Part shown: positions 1 to 14,643 of the stretch, piece after piece
How positions within the stretch are numbered: the first letter of the stretch is position 1
How the letters are laid out: each line of letters begins with the position of its first letter
NCBI RefSeq assembly: GCF_027596085.1
Contig: NC_072467.1
Coordinates: 11,043,476-11,107,475, forward strand
From: Anoplopoma fimbria
Lineage: Eukaryota > Chordata > Actinopteri > Perciformes > Anoplopomatidae
Reading direction: 5' to 3'
DNA: 64,000 nt
Program-made: the position numbers and the translations under genes
The notes under the pieces: generated by a model
Told to the model about the DNA's origin: nothing
Databases searched by the model: none
The model's input: only the letters and a program-made list of their open reading frames with translations

Positions 1-3000
1 GATGGAAGGACAACCTTTAAAGTATGGACATTTTCCTACCTTCATTCAAGAGCATGTCCTTTCAATTCGAAAACATGACTCATTGATTTCACTTCAGATT
101 TTGTGGTCGTTTTCCCACAAAACCCTGTCCTTACACTCAAAATGCCACTACTTGCGCTTGGATTTCCTCTGCACAAACTGTATGCATGCACTGATGATAT
201 AGTCTTGATTGCACAGATTACATGCGTTGCAGTTCAAAAACCAAATAGAATGCCAGATGTAGTGTTGCCCAGTTAAACGATCCCAGCCTCGTTGTGGGGG
301 CTTTTGCTGGATGGATGAACAGGGTTTGTCCACTTCTGCCCAAAAAGGCTTTATCATGTGGCCTATTGCCCCTGGTTTCTTTACAACTTTTGGAATAAAA
401 TGACTGTTTGTAGTTTTTCTTTTTACTATAACAGCTATACTGGTTATTATTACTGGAAACAACTTTTTTATTTTGCCGTACGCTGACAAGGATGCTGTGA
501 GTCATCCATGCCGTCATCACAGAGAGTGAGCCCTTAGCTTTCTAATGGTAGCTAAATCTGAGGTTGTAGCAATCGCGGCATGCCTCTTCTTCTTAATACA
601 TCCATGTTCTGCCCACATTAAGCTATCTACTCACTGAAAAAAGCTCCATTTACAACATAATGCCTCTGGCCACGACTGTCGCCAGCGCAGAGGCATTAAA
701 AAAACACACGAAACAGAAAACCTGTTCTTTGACCTCATTAAATATCAAACACGTACTGCAAATGCCAGGCTATCTTGAAAAGTCGAATAAACATTGAATC
801 AGTTTACTTAAAAATATAAAAGCCTCAGAAGGTATAAAACATCCTTACTTTAATTTACACAAATCTTGAATGTAAATTATATTATTAGGAATTATACTGC
901 TGGGAAGTAGTGAGAAATATGATATAATAATTATATTTTATATTGTCCCCACTGGCTTTCCATCATACTTTCATACATCAGACATGATCATGTAACCGAC
1001 ATTAAAATTTCCATGTGGTATTGAAAAAGTCTCTTTTACTTGATGTTAAAACATTAATGTAAATGTCACAATCTATTACTCTCTGACTACAATGTGCATG
1101 CTAGTTGTAACCGACTTCAACGAATATCCTTGAACTCTTTTAGTCCAAATATTATAACACGTATAATTAGACTATGGTTTTATGTAAAAAAGAAAGCCTC
1201 TGACATAGGCCTGATAATAATAATAACAGTAAAAATTAAAAAAAACATACAGTATGAATTATAAATGCATTGTCTTACTAAGAGGCTTGTATACTAACAA
1301 TTTAAGGTGTAAAAGGAAAAATCCACCTTGTGCTACTGTTAACCTCTGTCCAGACAGGATTATTGTTATGGGAAAAAAACTGCTATTCTAATTAAATTCA
1401 TGGCATATCAGTGATTTTAATGAACTACCCAGAGGAAATATATGCATGACTTTATCGCTCCCATTACTGAGAAGGGGGTGTTATATTTATGTCTGATTGT
1501 ACAATATCTTCTGCAAACTACTTTTTGAAACATATGCCATGAATGTGTCTGATAGCAGAACTGACAGAGGATGCGGGTAGGTAAGGTACTATACAAGATT
1601 TGATCACGTATTTCAATAAAAAGCATAATCTTGAATGTCATCAAGATTACTTACTTTTCATGGTAGAGAAGCGAAATATAGAGCCTGATGTTAAAAATAT
1701 CAGAATTACATTTAAGAATCACACATTATTTATTTTTTATTCATTTTTTGCAGGGGGACCTTATGATTCCTGATTACATTATTTAAGATTGTTGGTATTT
1801 CACCAAAAAGGGAGATGTTTGTCCCAAATTGAAAGATACAGTATTGATTACGTTATGCCATTTTAAGACTTTTAAGCATATTTTGATTATTATCGGGATA
1901 ATATTGCTAATCGCAATTATTTTGGCCAGGTGCTCGCCGGAAGACATTCAGTTCCTTACTTGGTATTTATAAGTCCCACACTAGTGACCTCGGTTTGTAA
2001 TTGGGATTGGTAATTTTCATTTTTTTGGTACCCCAATGTAGCCCCAAATTGACTTGTATTAATCTATTTGAACTTGTATTTTAGCTGTGTTGGTGGAAAT
2101 ATAATAGTGGCCGCAATATCATGGTAAAACAACAATGTAATTAAATGAAATATCACTGAACAACAGTCTGATCTTTGAGGATTTGTCAGAGGAAAAATTG
2201 CAATCCCTCTTCCTGAAATTGTAAGTTTAGAAATGCGTGATTGTTTTTTGATTCTTAGGGACTTACATTTTGTATACTTTTATGTTGCCTATAGAGGAGA
2301 AATGTTCTACTATCAAACACGATAGCAGCCATACTCAAAGTATCACCATGACTTTCCATGGCCAAAATACACACATTGCCACACCATTTAAAATGGCGTC
2401 AGATATACGACACACACACTAGAAGCTTTGTGAGTGTGTTTTATGATGGATATTGCCTCTCTTCATCTGACGCTCTTCTGGTGCTCCCAGCTCAGGAGGA
2501 GGCCTGATGACATCTGCATAAATAGAGCAGCTACAGAGCACAGTTTCCCAGCCCGGAATTCTCCCAGGATACACTTCAGGCTTTATAAATAGCAGTGAGC
2601 GCCGTGCATTCAAATCAGCTAATTTGTCGTAGTTTACATACTGTATATCGTCTCTATAGGCAAATGGCAGGGTGTGGCTTTTTTTTTTTTTAAAGAAACA
2701 CTGATCTTCTCTATTGTGACTGTTTTACCTTATCCGGAGCCTTACATTACCCAAATAACACTCAGGTCTATATAAGTACTTTGCGTCACCACTCTGTACT
2801 CCTTGAAATACTCAAACAATCATAAAATTGTTTAAAAAAAAACAACCTTACAAATAATGTTGTATGCTCACCTGATTCTCTAAATCATATTATATTTCTG
2901 TATCATTTTTACTTTACTATTAGCATTCTTTCAAGTAAAGTAAGTAAGGTAAATACAGGCGTCACATATACTTCATGGATGATTTTTAAACCGACTGTAT

Positions 3001-3983
3001 ATCTAACAATTTAACAGTCAGCATGATTTGCCTTCAGAGCAACCTTGTGCGAGACCATACATGACATTCCCATTATTTAAAACAGGTAATTTGCTTTGGC
3101 CAAAATGCAACTTGGTTTGCAGTGTCAGTGTAGGGAAGAATTATTTGCATAGAGAAAAATAGCTCCTCTATGTCTCCTCATGTGTTTTTCCATTGGAATC
3201 ATCCAACAGTGGCTTCACCAGAGATAAAGCACTGTTGGATTAAGTGTTTTGTTAAACAAACAAGTCCAACAAGTATTTTGAATGTGGCCCTCAGCAGTGT
3301 TCCGTTGACTTATTTACATGTTTGGTTGTGATATCGGAGGATGATGTACCAGACTGAGATCAAGAGGAAACACCAGGGAATTCCATAGAAATTCAAATTG
3401 TGCTCTGGTCATACGGGAAAGTATGAAGGCAGACAATTGCTGATAGTTCACTATCATTAAATAACGCCAGATATTTAGATAGATGCAAAATGAGAGCAAA
3501 AAAAGAAAAGAGATACGTTTCTCTGTATTTACCAGTAATTTCTAAAAAAAATCAGAAGAATTGATTCATGAAATGGAAAGAAAAACATTTAGAAAACGTT
3601 CATGGCTTAATTTATTAAGCAGCTCATCAAACAGCACCACAGACATTTATTCCTCCCTGTCTCAAGCTTTTAGACATGCTGTGTGTTTAATGTCAGCTTA
3701 AACACCGGTTCTACATATAGACCAAGCATACACTCTATCTTTAAACTAGCTGCTATATAGCCTGTGTCAGAATGTATTAGGGGACTATTACCACTGCTGT
3801 TGCACATCCCGAATATATAAAATAACATTTCTGATGCCATCTGATAAAGTATCCTTTAAAAGGTGGCTCCAATATTTATAAATGGGTCATAAGGCCACTA
3901 ATTGACAGAGAAACAGCATTAGTGAGACAGAGAAAGAGAGACAGAGTGAGAGAGGATATACGAATGTGATCATCTGTCCTTAC
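1..3983 (-). other. gnao1: gnao1 intron 6, 5' part (no exon seen)
   Basis: This is intronic sequence downstream of exon 6 on the transcript strand. I looked on the minus strand for exon 7 (NRMHESLMLF, FLNKKDLF) and found no match. The stretch is AT-rich with short homopolymers. No mobile element is recognisable with confidence. A compact GC-richer patch at about 2455-2620 contains two TATAAATA-like motifs and is discussed as a finding. Everything else looks like ordinary unique intron. Confidence 0.85.
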
Positions 3984-4113
3984 CGTGGTCTCGTCCTCAT
4001 GCAGCACCTGGTCGTATCCGCTGAGCGCCACACAGAAAATGATAGCTGTGACATCCTCAAAACAGTGGATCCACTTCTTCCTCTCCGACCGCTGACCTCC
4101 CACATCAAACAGC
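3984..4113 (-). CDS. gnao1: gnao1 exon 6 (residues ~198-241, G3 box and switch II)
   Basis: This 130-nt minus-strand exon begins with G, which completes the split Arg codon, then [36 protein letters not shown] and LHEDETT. The acceptor is a pyrimidine-rich tract ending CCATCAG before GCTGTTTG and the donor is ACCACG followed by GTAAGG. It carries the G3 motif DVGGQ with the catalytic Gln (about Q205), switch II (RSERKKW, the Gβγ and effector surface), strand β4 and switch III (LHEDETT). CFED and [13 protein letters not shown] are diagnostic for Gαo. The positions equivalent to human disease hotspots G203 and R209 are the ancestral Gly and Arg. The exon ends on a complete codon. Exon 7, expected to start NRMHES, is not in the 3983 bases downstream, so intron 6 runs past the window edge. 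Confidence 0.98.
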
Positions 4114-5667
<1,554 letters not shown>

Positions 5668-6227
5668 TTAGCGACTTTAACAAGACGTGGTAGGTCTGTC
5701 AAGCTTTCGATTTCTCTACATGCTGAAGTGGTGTACACGAGGCTGTAGTGACAGAGGTACTGCAATTAAAGAATTTGGAGAATCAAGTCTTTTTTTAGCC
5801 TTTTCATGCACTAAAAACACAATCCATTCTCGGCAAAGTGCAGGAAATGGATTAACACTGATTAACAATGTTTATCTGCTTATGTCATATGCAGACGTTA
5901 GCATGGCGGCTAACTAGCTTATAGACAAGAGTGTTACGAGAGTTACATGGCCAAGGAGCACAGCATTAACTAACTAGCATTTGAGGGTTTCAGGTTATCA
6001 CATTGACAGTGTGGAAGTTGGTCCTGGATGCTACTAGAATCTAGGCTAATGTTAGTGTCCAGCTCTTAATTGGATTCAGGGAAGTTTACATTCTAGCAAC
6101 CCCAGCCATTATTACCCAAGATAGAGTTGCGTTTACCAAATATATCTGTAAGTCCTCATTCTAAGAGTCTTTTCTCTTGTAATGTTGAAATGGAAAAACA
6201 TACTATTTAAAAATGACCTAAAGTCCA

Positions 6228-6446
6228 CACCACAACTATAACAACTACAACAGTGGAGAATGGTATAGTTGGGATTACTTTTCAGAGTTATTGGATGGTC
6301 AATAGAGAAACTGACAGCCAATCAAAATCCATCCGAGTTGAAAGATCGTCATGTCTGAGAATGCAGCGCCACTGTTTGCAGAACATTTTGGATCATCAGT
6401 GTGGATGCTCACATCGTTATAGTTATTGTTCTAGGTTCTGGCCGTT
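6228..6446. repeat. Probable MITE fragment with ACTATAAC-type ends
   Basis: CCACAACTATAACAACTACA at the left and GTTATAGTTATTGTTCTAGG at the right are approximately inverted, about 200 bp apart. A core GACAGCCAATCAAAATCCAT lies between them, as I recall from a common teleost repeat. Confidence 0.45.
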
Positions 6447-7750
6447 AAAGTCTAAACGTACAGTAGCAACAGTAACTAAGGGGGGCAGCGCTAAGCAAAC
6501 AGTCAGTTCTGATACTAGTTCCTTATAATTCTCCTCCTAGGAAGTCTTCCATAAATCCACGATTAGCTCTGTGCATCTCACCTATTAGACTCATCATCCA
6601 CTTTTTTTTACAGTGGAATGATATTTGTGTAACGTAGGTGGCTGAAACAGTAAACATTGCGTAACAAGCAGCATGTGACAACAACCCACTGGATTATGTA
6701 TTACTAATAATAGTATATGTGCAACTCTCCTGAATGCAGTGGTGCAATTGTGCTGCCCCTATGGGAGGTCAGAGGTCAGGGTAAGATACAGATCGATACT
6801 GTCAGAGCAGGGACTGTTTACAGTACTTTTAAATCAAATTATTTGTATTACATGGAAAACAGAATATTTTTTATTTATAATTATTTTAATTATGTAGTGG
6901 TAATTTCAGGGGATCACATTAAATGAATAAAGGCCATCAGCCCTAATTAGCAGATAATATATATATGGAAGCTATGTGACCATGTTGAGTAGCCACCTGG
7001 CAAAGTGAGAAAGGTGAGTGAGATGACTATGTCTGTTCAGTTATGTCATGGAATATCCCTGGAAGTGGACCTTTATGTTTTAATGTGTAGTATAAATCAA
7101 ATAATACTCAATAGTACAGCTCAGAGATTCATCTCACAGAACATGAAGGGTAGCTCCCTGGCTGAGCGCTGATCACTCTACCTACCTACTGTATCAATCC
7201 ACACTACCATCAAGCAAAGAACAAAGGAGACTAGAGTGAAGACAGAGCTGTGGCTTCTCTTCTTATTCTCTTTTACAGCCTGTCCAATCTTTTATTCTGA
7301 TTGGCTGTTGTCTGTTATGTTCCTGTAATGCCATGCTCTTGTCTATGCTGACATATAGCTGTGTAATGTCATCCTTGGGAAATATCATCCTTATGTATTC
7401 CCTTATGAAAGACAGCTTCACTTCTAAACCCAGGTGCAGAGTGAGGTCTGAGCAATTCAAAATTACCATCAGACATTATTGCTATTTTAGACCAACAGAG
7501 ATTGGCCGACAGATAATCTGACAGAAAGACAGAAGAGCAGGAGATAAGAGCAGAATATATACCCCCCTCATGCATCCATTTAGTGTAATGGATGTAAAGC
7601 TTTTACTTATAGATTGGTGAGTGTTGTGTCAAAGCTTTTATAAATGGATGCTGAGTTACTTCTAAGAATGTGGGAAAAAAATAAAGGCTAGAAAGGGGAG
7701 GAGATACTGTGCTAATGGTCTAAACACCCGCACACACCCGCACAGACACA

Positions 7751-7896
<146 letters not shown>

Positions 7897-8265
7897 CTTC
7901 AGTGATGAGAACTATTGATTACACAGAAAGGAATATTGGTTTAGAGCTTGGGGTGTGGAGAGGAAGTAAATAGGGAGATGAAAGGTGGGAGAAAAAGAGA
8001 ATGTGAGAGGCAGAAAACCATTTTTATACAGGGCCACCATGAGGAAAAGGGATCTGCTGATCTCGATTTAGTTGGATTGGGAAATATACAGAAACATGAA
8101 CCAGGTCCTAAACACATCTGTCCACTATACTATAGCATCAGCTGACCGGCTCTTACTTAATATTCTGGTTTAATAACTATAACTCTATCAAAAGAAAATT
8201 TGTGTGATTTGGTGTTAAATCATTCTTTACTTTTGAAAACTAGAGGGGAAAAGTGAATCAAACGT

Positions 8266-8291
8266 TATATATATATATATATATATATATT
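8266..8291. repeat. (TA)n tract
   Basis: About 26 bp of TA followed by a T-rich stretch. Confidence 0.93.
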
Positions 8292-11104
8292 TATTTTTTT
8301 TTTTTAATGAACAAAATGGCTCCCAAAGCAGATTTAATGGTGTTTGCTTGTAATGCATGAAGAACTTCTAGAAACAGTGCTTGAAGAGATTTGGCATGGA
8401 GTTAAAGCCTAAAAAATATTGCTTCAACAGACACAAAAACCTACTCTAACCTGAACTTCAGGCTTTCCCCACCATCACCGCTGATGCTATTTGTCGATAA
8501 GAACAAAATTGTGTGTTTGCATATACTGAATGTAAGAAAGTGTACTGGTTTCTGGAAACACAGTGCAAGTGATTAAGAGGAGATGGAGGTGACAGAATGA
8601 AGGTTTACAACTGAACACCTGGAACCCTGAATGACCTTTACCAACACAGGAAGTTGAACCCTCTCCAAATAGAAGCTGTCAGCTCCCCCTGGTCATCGTT
8701 TCTACCCTGCGGTCACTTTTCAGAGAAAATGTTTTTGACATGAACTTACATTAATTCAGATGCTACCAACATTCTTTCATGTATAGAAACGCTATCCCTT
8801 GAAGGTCTTACACCCACAGTGATGTAAATTACCATCATCATGCCTGGGCAGGCTAATGACTTTTGTATGCTTGTGTAGCCTAGCTTTTAGACGGCATACA
8901 GTTTTGTATGTAGAGCACCACTGCATGAGTCCCTATCCTCGTTCTGATATATTACTCTTCACGGTGCACTAAGTTGATTAACATTACATCCCTGTGAATT
9001 CTCCTCTGATTTCCCTGGTGATGTAGAGTATTATAGACGGTCCCTGAAAGAGTGTTAGGCACCAATGAGAGACAACCACAGAGATTGTTGTCCATGAGGT
9101 GATAATAGCAAATATGAGTGCATTTGTTTGTGTGTTTCTGTAAGACATCGACAGTTTATCAGCTGCAATATTTAGCATTTGTATTATATTTAACATTTTT
9201 ATGTTCATGAGTCAGCCGTCACTCTGTTGGTCACTGCTAGTAGAGACTTCAGTTTGCAGTGTAGTTCATACACCTAGCTGATGAAAATAGAGAATTGCAC
9301 TGTAACACTGTCCTTCATGATCAAGGATTTTATTTTTTAATTAAGTCCAAACTTTAGCACATCCACTCGCTCTCTCTTCCCCTCTCTCTCTTTCACACCC
9401 TTTTTTTTGATGCACTGAAGAAAAGGTATAAAAGTGCAGTATGGGAGTATTACACTCAACCAACACTTGTAAAGACATGCAAAGAAGGTGTCAGCATGGG
9501 AAGAGCAATTGCTCTTAAAAACATAAACAGAGATCTATTTTGAAACATTTAATTTAACATATGCTTGAAGGCATTCAAACTAAGTTCTTTGTTATTCTAA
9601 ATCACACCAAGAATTACATTTTCATGCAAATGCGTTTTATTTCTAAATATCTGTTATCAGTCTCCTTGTTTACTAATAATTCCTTGTTTACGGCATAGGA
9701 ATATAAAGAGTTCTCCTGACAATTCATGATATTCAGCATCACTCTCCCAACACTTTGTTAACACATACACACACCACCACGCTCTCTGTCACAGACTATT
9801 TTCAGTAGCCTCAGGCATTGTTACAAGTAATGTGTAAAGAAGAGTCCCCACACTGACCAGTAATCATCATCAACTGAGGCTCTAGTGTTGATAAAACATC
9901 AGCTTGGTGCCAGAGAGGACTGGTAGTCTTTGTTTTGGGGATGATACTAGAGAACGTACGAGAATAAAAAAAGAGAGTTGAGACAGGAACATCTAAAGGG
10001 TAACACAGAGTGAGACAGATGCAGATAAGTGAGTAAGAATTCAGGCTTGCAGGTGCCAAGTAATAGCAGAGTCATATTGATCACATGCTGTATTAACTCA
10101 AGTGCAATGACCCAACATCAGCCATTATACATCAGCATGTGATTCACTACAGTAATCAAACCCATCAAACAAGGGCCACAGATTATAATAGATGCTGTCC
10201 AAGCTGTATTTTTAAATTAATGTCAGGGACATTCCATTATACAAGGGACTGTTGACAAGTATATCAAGTGTATACAAAATATAATTCTAAACATATTCCC
10301 ATATGTAGATAGCAAATCATTTTAAACATACTTTAGAAACATGTCTATGCGGCAATTTTTTGTTGTTGTTGTTGTTGTTTTTTTTACAGTATCAGCCCAT
10401 GGGAGGTTGGTTCCACCGTCCTCCTTCATAGCTGTTGCTAAGTAACTGGTTTTTAGATGATTAAATGTCTCCCCTACTGTGATGTTCAGACACATATTTA
10501 CAACCAGCACTTGTCACTTCTTCAGAAGCTGCAGTGACATGATACAACATGACACAACCTCGCTACAACATACAAGGGGGCTGAATCGACAGAGGAACAA
10601 GCCCCGTCATTACTTAGCCCAGAGAAGAAGACAAACCAGGACATATCGAAACTGGCAGTGTACTCAAGGTTCAATGCTCACCTTAAAACGACACTGACCA
10701 GATCACAACATCTACTCTGTATCTTAGACTTTTGTGAAAAGAAGCATGCTGACCTTTAAACATTAGGTAAGCTGCATGTCAAAGGAAAATACCTGAACTA
10801 CCTTAAGATGATGAATGATGCCACTTTGTCTGACATTTAACTTCAATTAGTCCTAAACAAGTATCCTCAGACTGCATGCTATTAGTTGGCACGATGCACA
10901 CCATCTATTTAATACTGCAGTCTTTCAGTGTAATAAGCCAACGCACCTAAGCCAAATCTGCTCCAATGTCCATTTAACTACTTCATCTGGCATCTTAAAG
11001 GGATAGTTTTAAAGTGGGGTTGTTTGAGGGCAGCTAATTTAGATACATTTTTTTCTGACCGATAGCCAACTCTCCTTAAACGATCAGTAACCGGTAACTG
11101 ATGG

Positions 11105-11174
11105 TGATGAGTGCCACTGCCTGGCATACAGGGATGCTGTGGTTTAAGTTCCTAACAAGCCGCCCAGCTGCAAT
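11105..11174 (+). repeat. Inverted repeat arm, left
   Basis: Contains TGGTTTAAGTTCCTAACAAG followed by CCGCCCAGCTGCAATGA. It matches the reverse complement of 12358-12417 over about 65 bp, with one block of 17 identical bases (TTTAAGTTCCTAACAAG) and two small gaps. Confidence 0.7.
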
Positions 11175-12357
11175 GACTGGCAATTGGGTCACTTAGATGA
11201 GTTATCAGCTGAGATATTGCGTGCATTGTGGTGGACACATGCAGCCACTTATCTAGTTAGTCTCCACCGCAAGTATTACAGCTGCAATGTTGTCAGGCGT
11301 GTGTCTGCCTTGTTTACTCTGTCAGGGTTTCAGTGAGTGTATTGCAAGCCTGGCATAACGTTAGCGAGTGTCTGGTCGAGTGAGAGAGCACGTAAGTGTG
11401 AGCATGTACAGTAACGTTATAGCTGTGAAAGTAGCAGTGCAGTGCTACTCCTGTTTGCCTACCTATGGATAAGGTACCTATGGATATGAACCTCATAAAA
11501 CCCCCCAAAATTTGAACTATCCCATGAATGTCATTGCATATGTGAGCATATAGAGGATGCAACTGAGGACAAGTTGGTTCACGCAAAGTGCATACCACTG
11601 AGTCACAAAGGCAGGGTATGTAAATCATAGACAGAGTGGATGTGCATTGTAGTAATTAGGTCAGGACAGGCAGGGCATCTGCACAGAGACAGAGAGAGGT
11701 GGCTCCAGGCAGTACTTGCTCCTCTCAGAATAGAGACAAACGCACGATAGTGTATATGCATATGTCCCTAACACACACAAACACTCCCTACTAGTACTAT
11801 AACCTACTTCACTAAACCACCAACCTTTATGCTAACTATAACACCCGACAGCCAAAGAGCCTTAACAAAGTAGTGATGTTAATAATAAACCGTTCAACCG
11901 TTAACTGAAAGTAAGAATTTTGGCAGATTAATGCTATCAGTTCAACAGTGAAAAGAAAGAGAATACACTTTAAACATACCTGAAAAGAGAACAGCTGGTC
12001 CACCTTAAAAGTCAGCCCACCCTAACTGAACCTGAGACGGAGTTGTTGCTAACTTCAGGGCTAACCTCCTTCAATATAATCAACAGATGACAAGCAAGAC
12101 ATGGAAACCTGGTCTTGAGGAGTTGTTGCATTTATTTACTGTACACACTGCACTGCTACGTTCACAGCAGTAAGGTTACTGTTTCATACTCATCATCACA
12201 CATGCGCCCTCTGTCCCTTTCAACCAGACACTTGCCAACGCTACACCAGGCTTGAAATACACTGGCTGAAACCATGACAGAGTACACCAGGCAGTTACCT
12301 GTTTTGCAAATACACTGCAGCTGGTGATAAATAATGGATTTATGGTTTTTGCATCAA

Positions 12358-12417
12358 TTATCGTTGCAGCTGGGCTTGTTAGGAACTTAAAACAACAGGT
12401 TCCCTGCATGCAAGGCA
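12358..12417 (-). repeat. Inverted repeat arm, right
   Basis: Reads GTTGCAGCTGGGCTTGTTAG GAACTTAAAACAACAGG on the plus strand. It is the inverted partner of 11105-11174 at about 1.3 kb. Confidence 0.7.
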
Positions 12418-12569
12418 CTAGTGTTGTCGGTTAACAGTTGATGAATGATCGGTTGACAAGTGTAGGCTTTGTCAGGAAAAAAAATCAAATTACCAATGTA
12501 CTTATTATCTTAACTTTGGAGAAAATAGCATCTACTTGGTTCTGCTCTGAGGGATTTATAAGAAAGTGG

Positions 12570-12705
<136 letters not shown>

Positions 12706-14482
12706 TAAACAGAATGTGGTCTGATCATGTGATATCTGTCCTATCAGTTCATTGGCTGGTCAGCCTGTTCTACTCCACAGGCCACAACATAATAGGAAGT
12801 GCGCATCAATCTTTAATGTGACATTTAATGCAGGCACACAAACAGATACACTCACACACACAAACACACAGACACACAAGCACACACACACAGTCTTACA
12901 CTCACACACAGCGGATGTTGTTTGAGTTAATTGACCACATGTAAATGTTGACAGGAATATGTTTGCACTTCCAAGATGTCTGCCTTGGTGAGAAATAACT
13001 AAGTGCTGCAACGCTATCTCTGTCTCCATCGTTTTTTGCTTTCTCATCATTTTTGACCGAGTCGCTCTTTTCCTTGCCTTTTTAGTCTCATTTGTCTTGC
13101 GGTCTGTATCATTCAATCATTTTGATGTTTTCCTCGTCCAAGCCTCTGTTTCAATATCCCAATCTCCTTCTCTTATCTCTACCCTTTCTCCATCCATCTT
13201 TTCTCATGTTCTCTGCTCTCTTCAGTTTTCCTTATCGTCTGCTATTTCTTTTGTTTTTTTGTTGCCTGTGTCTGCATTAGCTTTGCCTCTGGACACATAT
13301 ATTATCATCCAAATGGTGCATTTGATCTCATTTCAAGGTGTGGTCAAGCTTCCAATTTTGGCCAGTTCGAATGTAAAGGTAACTGTTTTCTAAGTGCCTT
13401 TATATTCTAAATAAGAAATATTAATTTAACTAACAACCAATGTCAGTAAATGAACCCAGTGTTTTAGTAGATATTCAAAGGCAGGCAATTTATGAATACA
13501 TTTTTTTTGAATAAATATCATGGTGCAAAGAATCACTGACATCATTTGACAGTATTTCCAGATGAGCATACTTTATGCTTTTCCCGATGAAAGGCCCGGT
13601 TGTCCGTTTGACTTATATAGTATATTGGTTTGGTGAAGCTAAGTATGCCGTTTAATATGTATCCATGTCAGTGTATCAACTAATGACAAACACAAGTTAC
13701 ATTCACTACATCCGTGGTTGGGGCATATAAGAGTGATATACGTATACTGTAAGCACTGCACACAGCACAACACAGATATATGACTCCATCTGTCACTCTA
13801 CTTCAATTTATCATCATGTCACTGTGTAATTTCACTGGATGTATGGTGCACAATTAAATAAGGGCTACACACACAAACGTGGCACTTGAGGGAAATGACT
13901 CCCCCACCTTCCTCCCTCTCTCTCTTCTTTGCTGTGTTTCTTCCGCTCTCTCTCTCGCTCTCTTTCCCTCTCCACCCACACACAGGCACTCAGCATAAAT
14001 CAGGCCCTGCACTTGTAATGGTGATTGAATGTGTGTTGTAATAGCTAGTATATGATCGGATTTAGAAGATTGTATATAAATAAGGTGTGTTTCAGTGTGT
14101 GTGTGCGCTCGGGAGCATTTCTTTAATTTATATTTTATGGTGGGTGGATGGAAACTCTTGTTCCTGTGCTGACTCAGTTATATGGTACATCTTGGGATGC
14201 TGGGCGATACCACCAGATATCAATATTGCAATTGTCACATTTACTTCTGTTACAAAGATTGAAACCGTATATTGTTACACATAACGGCACACATCATTCT
14301 CCGTCCATAAAGGGGACCGCCTATCAAGTCTGTGTGAATAATATTAGGCATGTTCACTAATTAGGAGCACTTTTGAGCATTTGTTTGCTTAAATAGTGGA
14401 ATCAAACTAAAATAGGCTCCATTTAACACGTGCTGCAACTGCCAAAATAACCACACAGGGACAAATGATCATGTGTACGTAC

Positions 14483-14643
14483 TACTGCGCTGAATCGTTG
14501 AGCTGGTACTCGCGGGCGCGGCTGAAACACTCCTGGATGCCTGAGTCGGACCACAGGCGAATCATGGCGGAGAGCAGCTCGGCGGAGTAAGGCTCTGTGT
14601 CCTCCATACGACTGACCACATCGCACACCATCTTAGCATCGGC
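14483..14643 (-). CDS. gnao1: gnao1 exon 4 (residues ~102-154, helical domain)
   Basis: This 161-nt minus-strand exon holds 53 codons plus TA, the first two bases of a Tyr codon. It starts [20 protein letters not shown], continues [20 protein letters not shown] and ends [10 protein letters not shown]. The acceptor is CCTCCAG before GCCGATGC and the donor is CAGTA followed by GTACGT. It encodes αB to αD of the helical domain, the part of Gα proteins that varies most between classes. The sequence is closest to Gαo, whose human form reads [20 protein letters not shown] and ends QLNDSAK. It has conservative differences from mammals, for example Tyr for Phe, Ile for Met, and Gln for Lys at the last full codon. 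Its 3' part is GC-rich compared with the surrounding introns. About 8.9 kb of intron separates it from exon 5, and about 40.8 kb from exon 3. Confidence 0.97.

Noticed and set aside
3628..3650. Partial RE1/NRSF-like match (CAGCACCACAGACA)
   Set aside because: The left half and the GACA centre fit, but the right half does not match the consensus. One partial match is expected by chance.
1..3983. gnao1 exon 7 (either splice form)
   Set aside because: No reverse-strand match to NRMHES or FLNKKD was found, so it must lie beyond the window.
10434..10446. GTTGCTAAGTAAC as a further RFX X-box
   Set aside because: The second half site deviates and the spacer is one base. It is too weak to list with the better matches.
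14190..14280. GCTGGGCGATACCACCAGAT-type repeat fragment
   Set aside because: It resembles the start of a known fish repeat, but only about 20-30 bp are recognisable.
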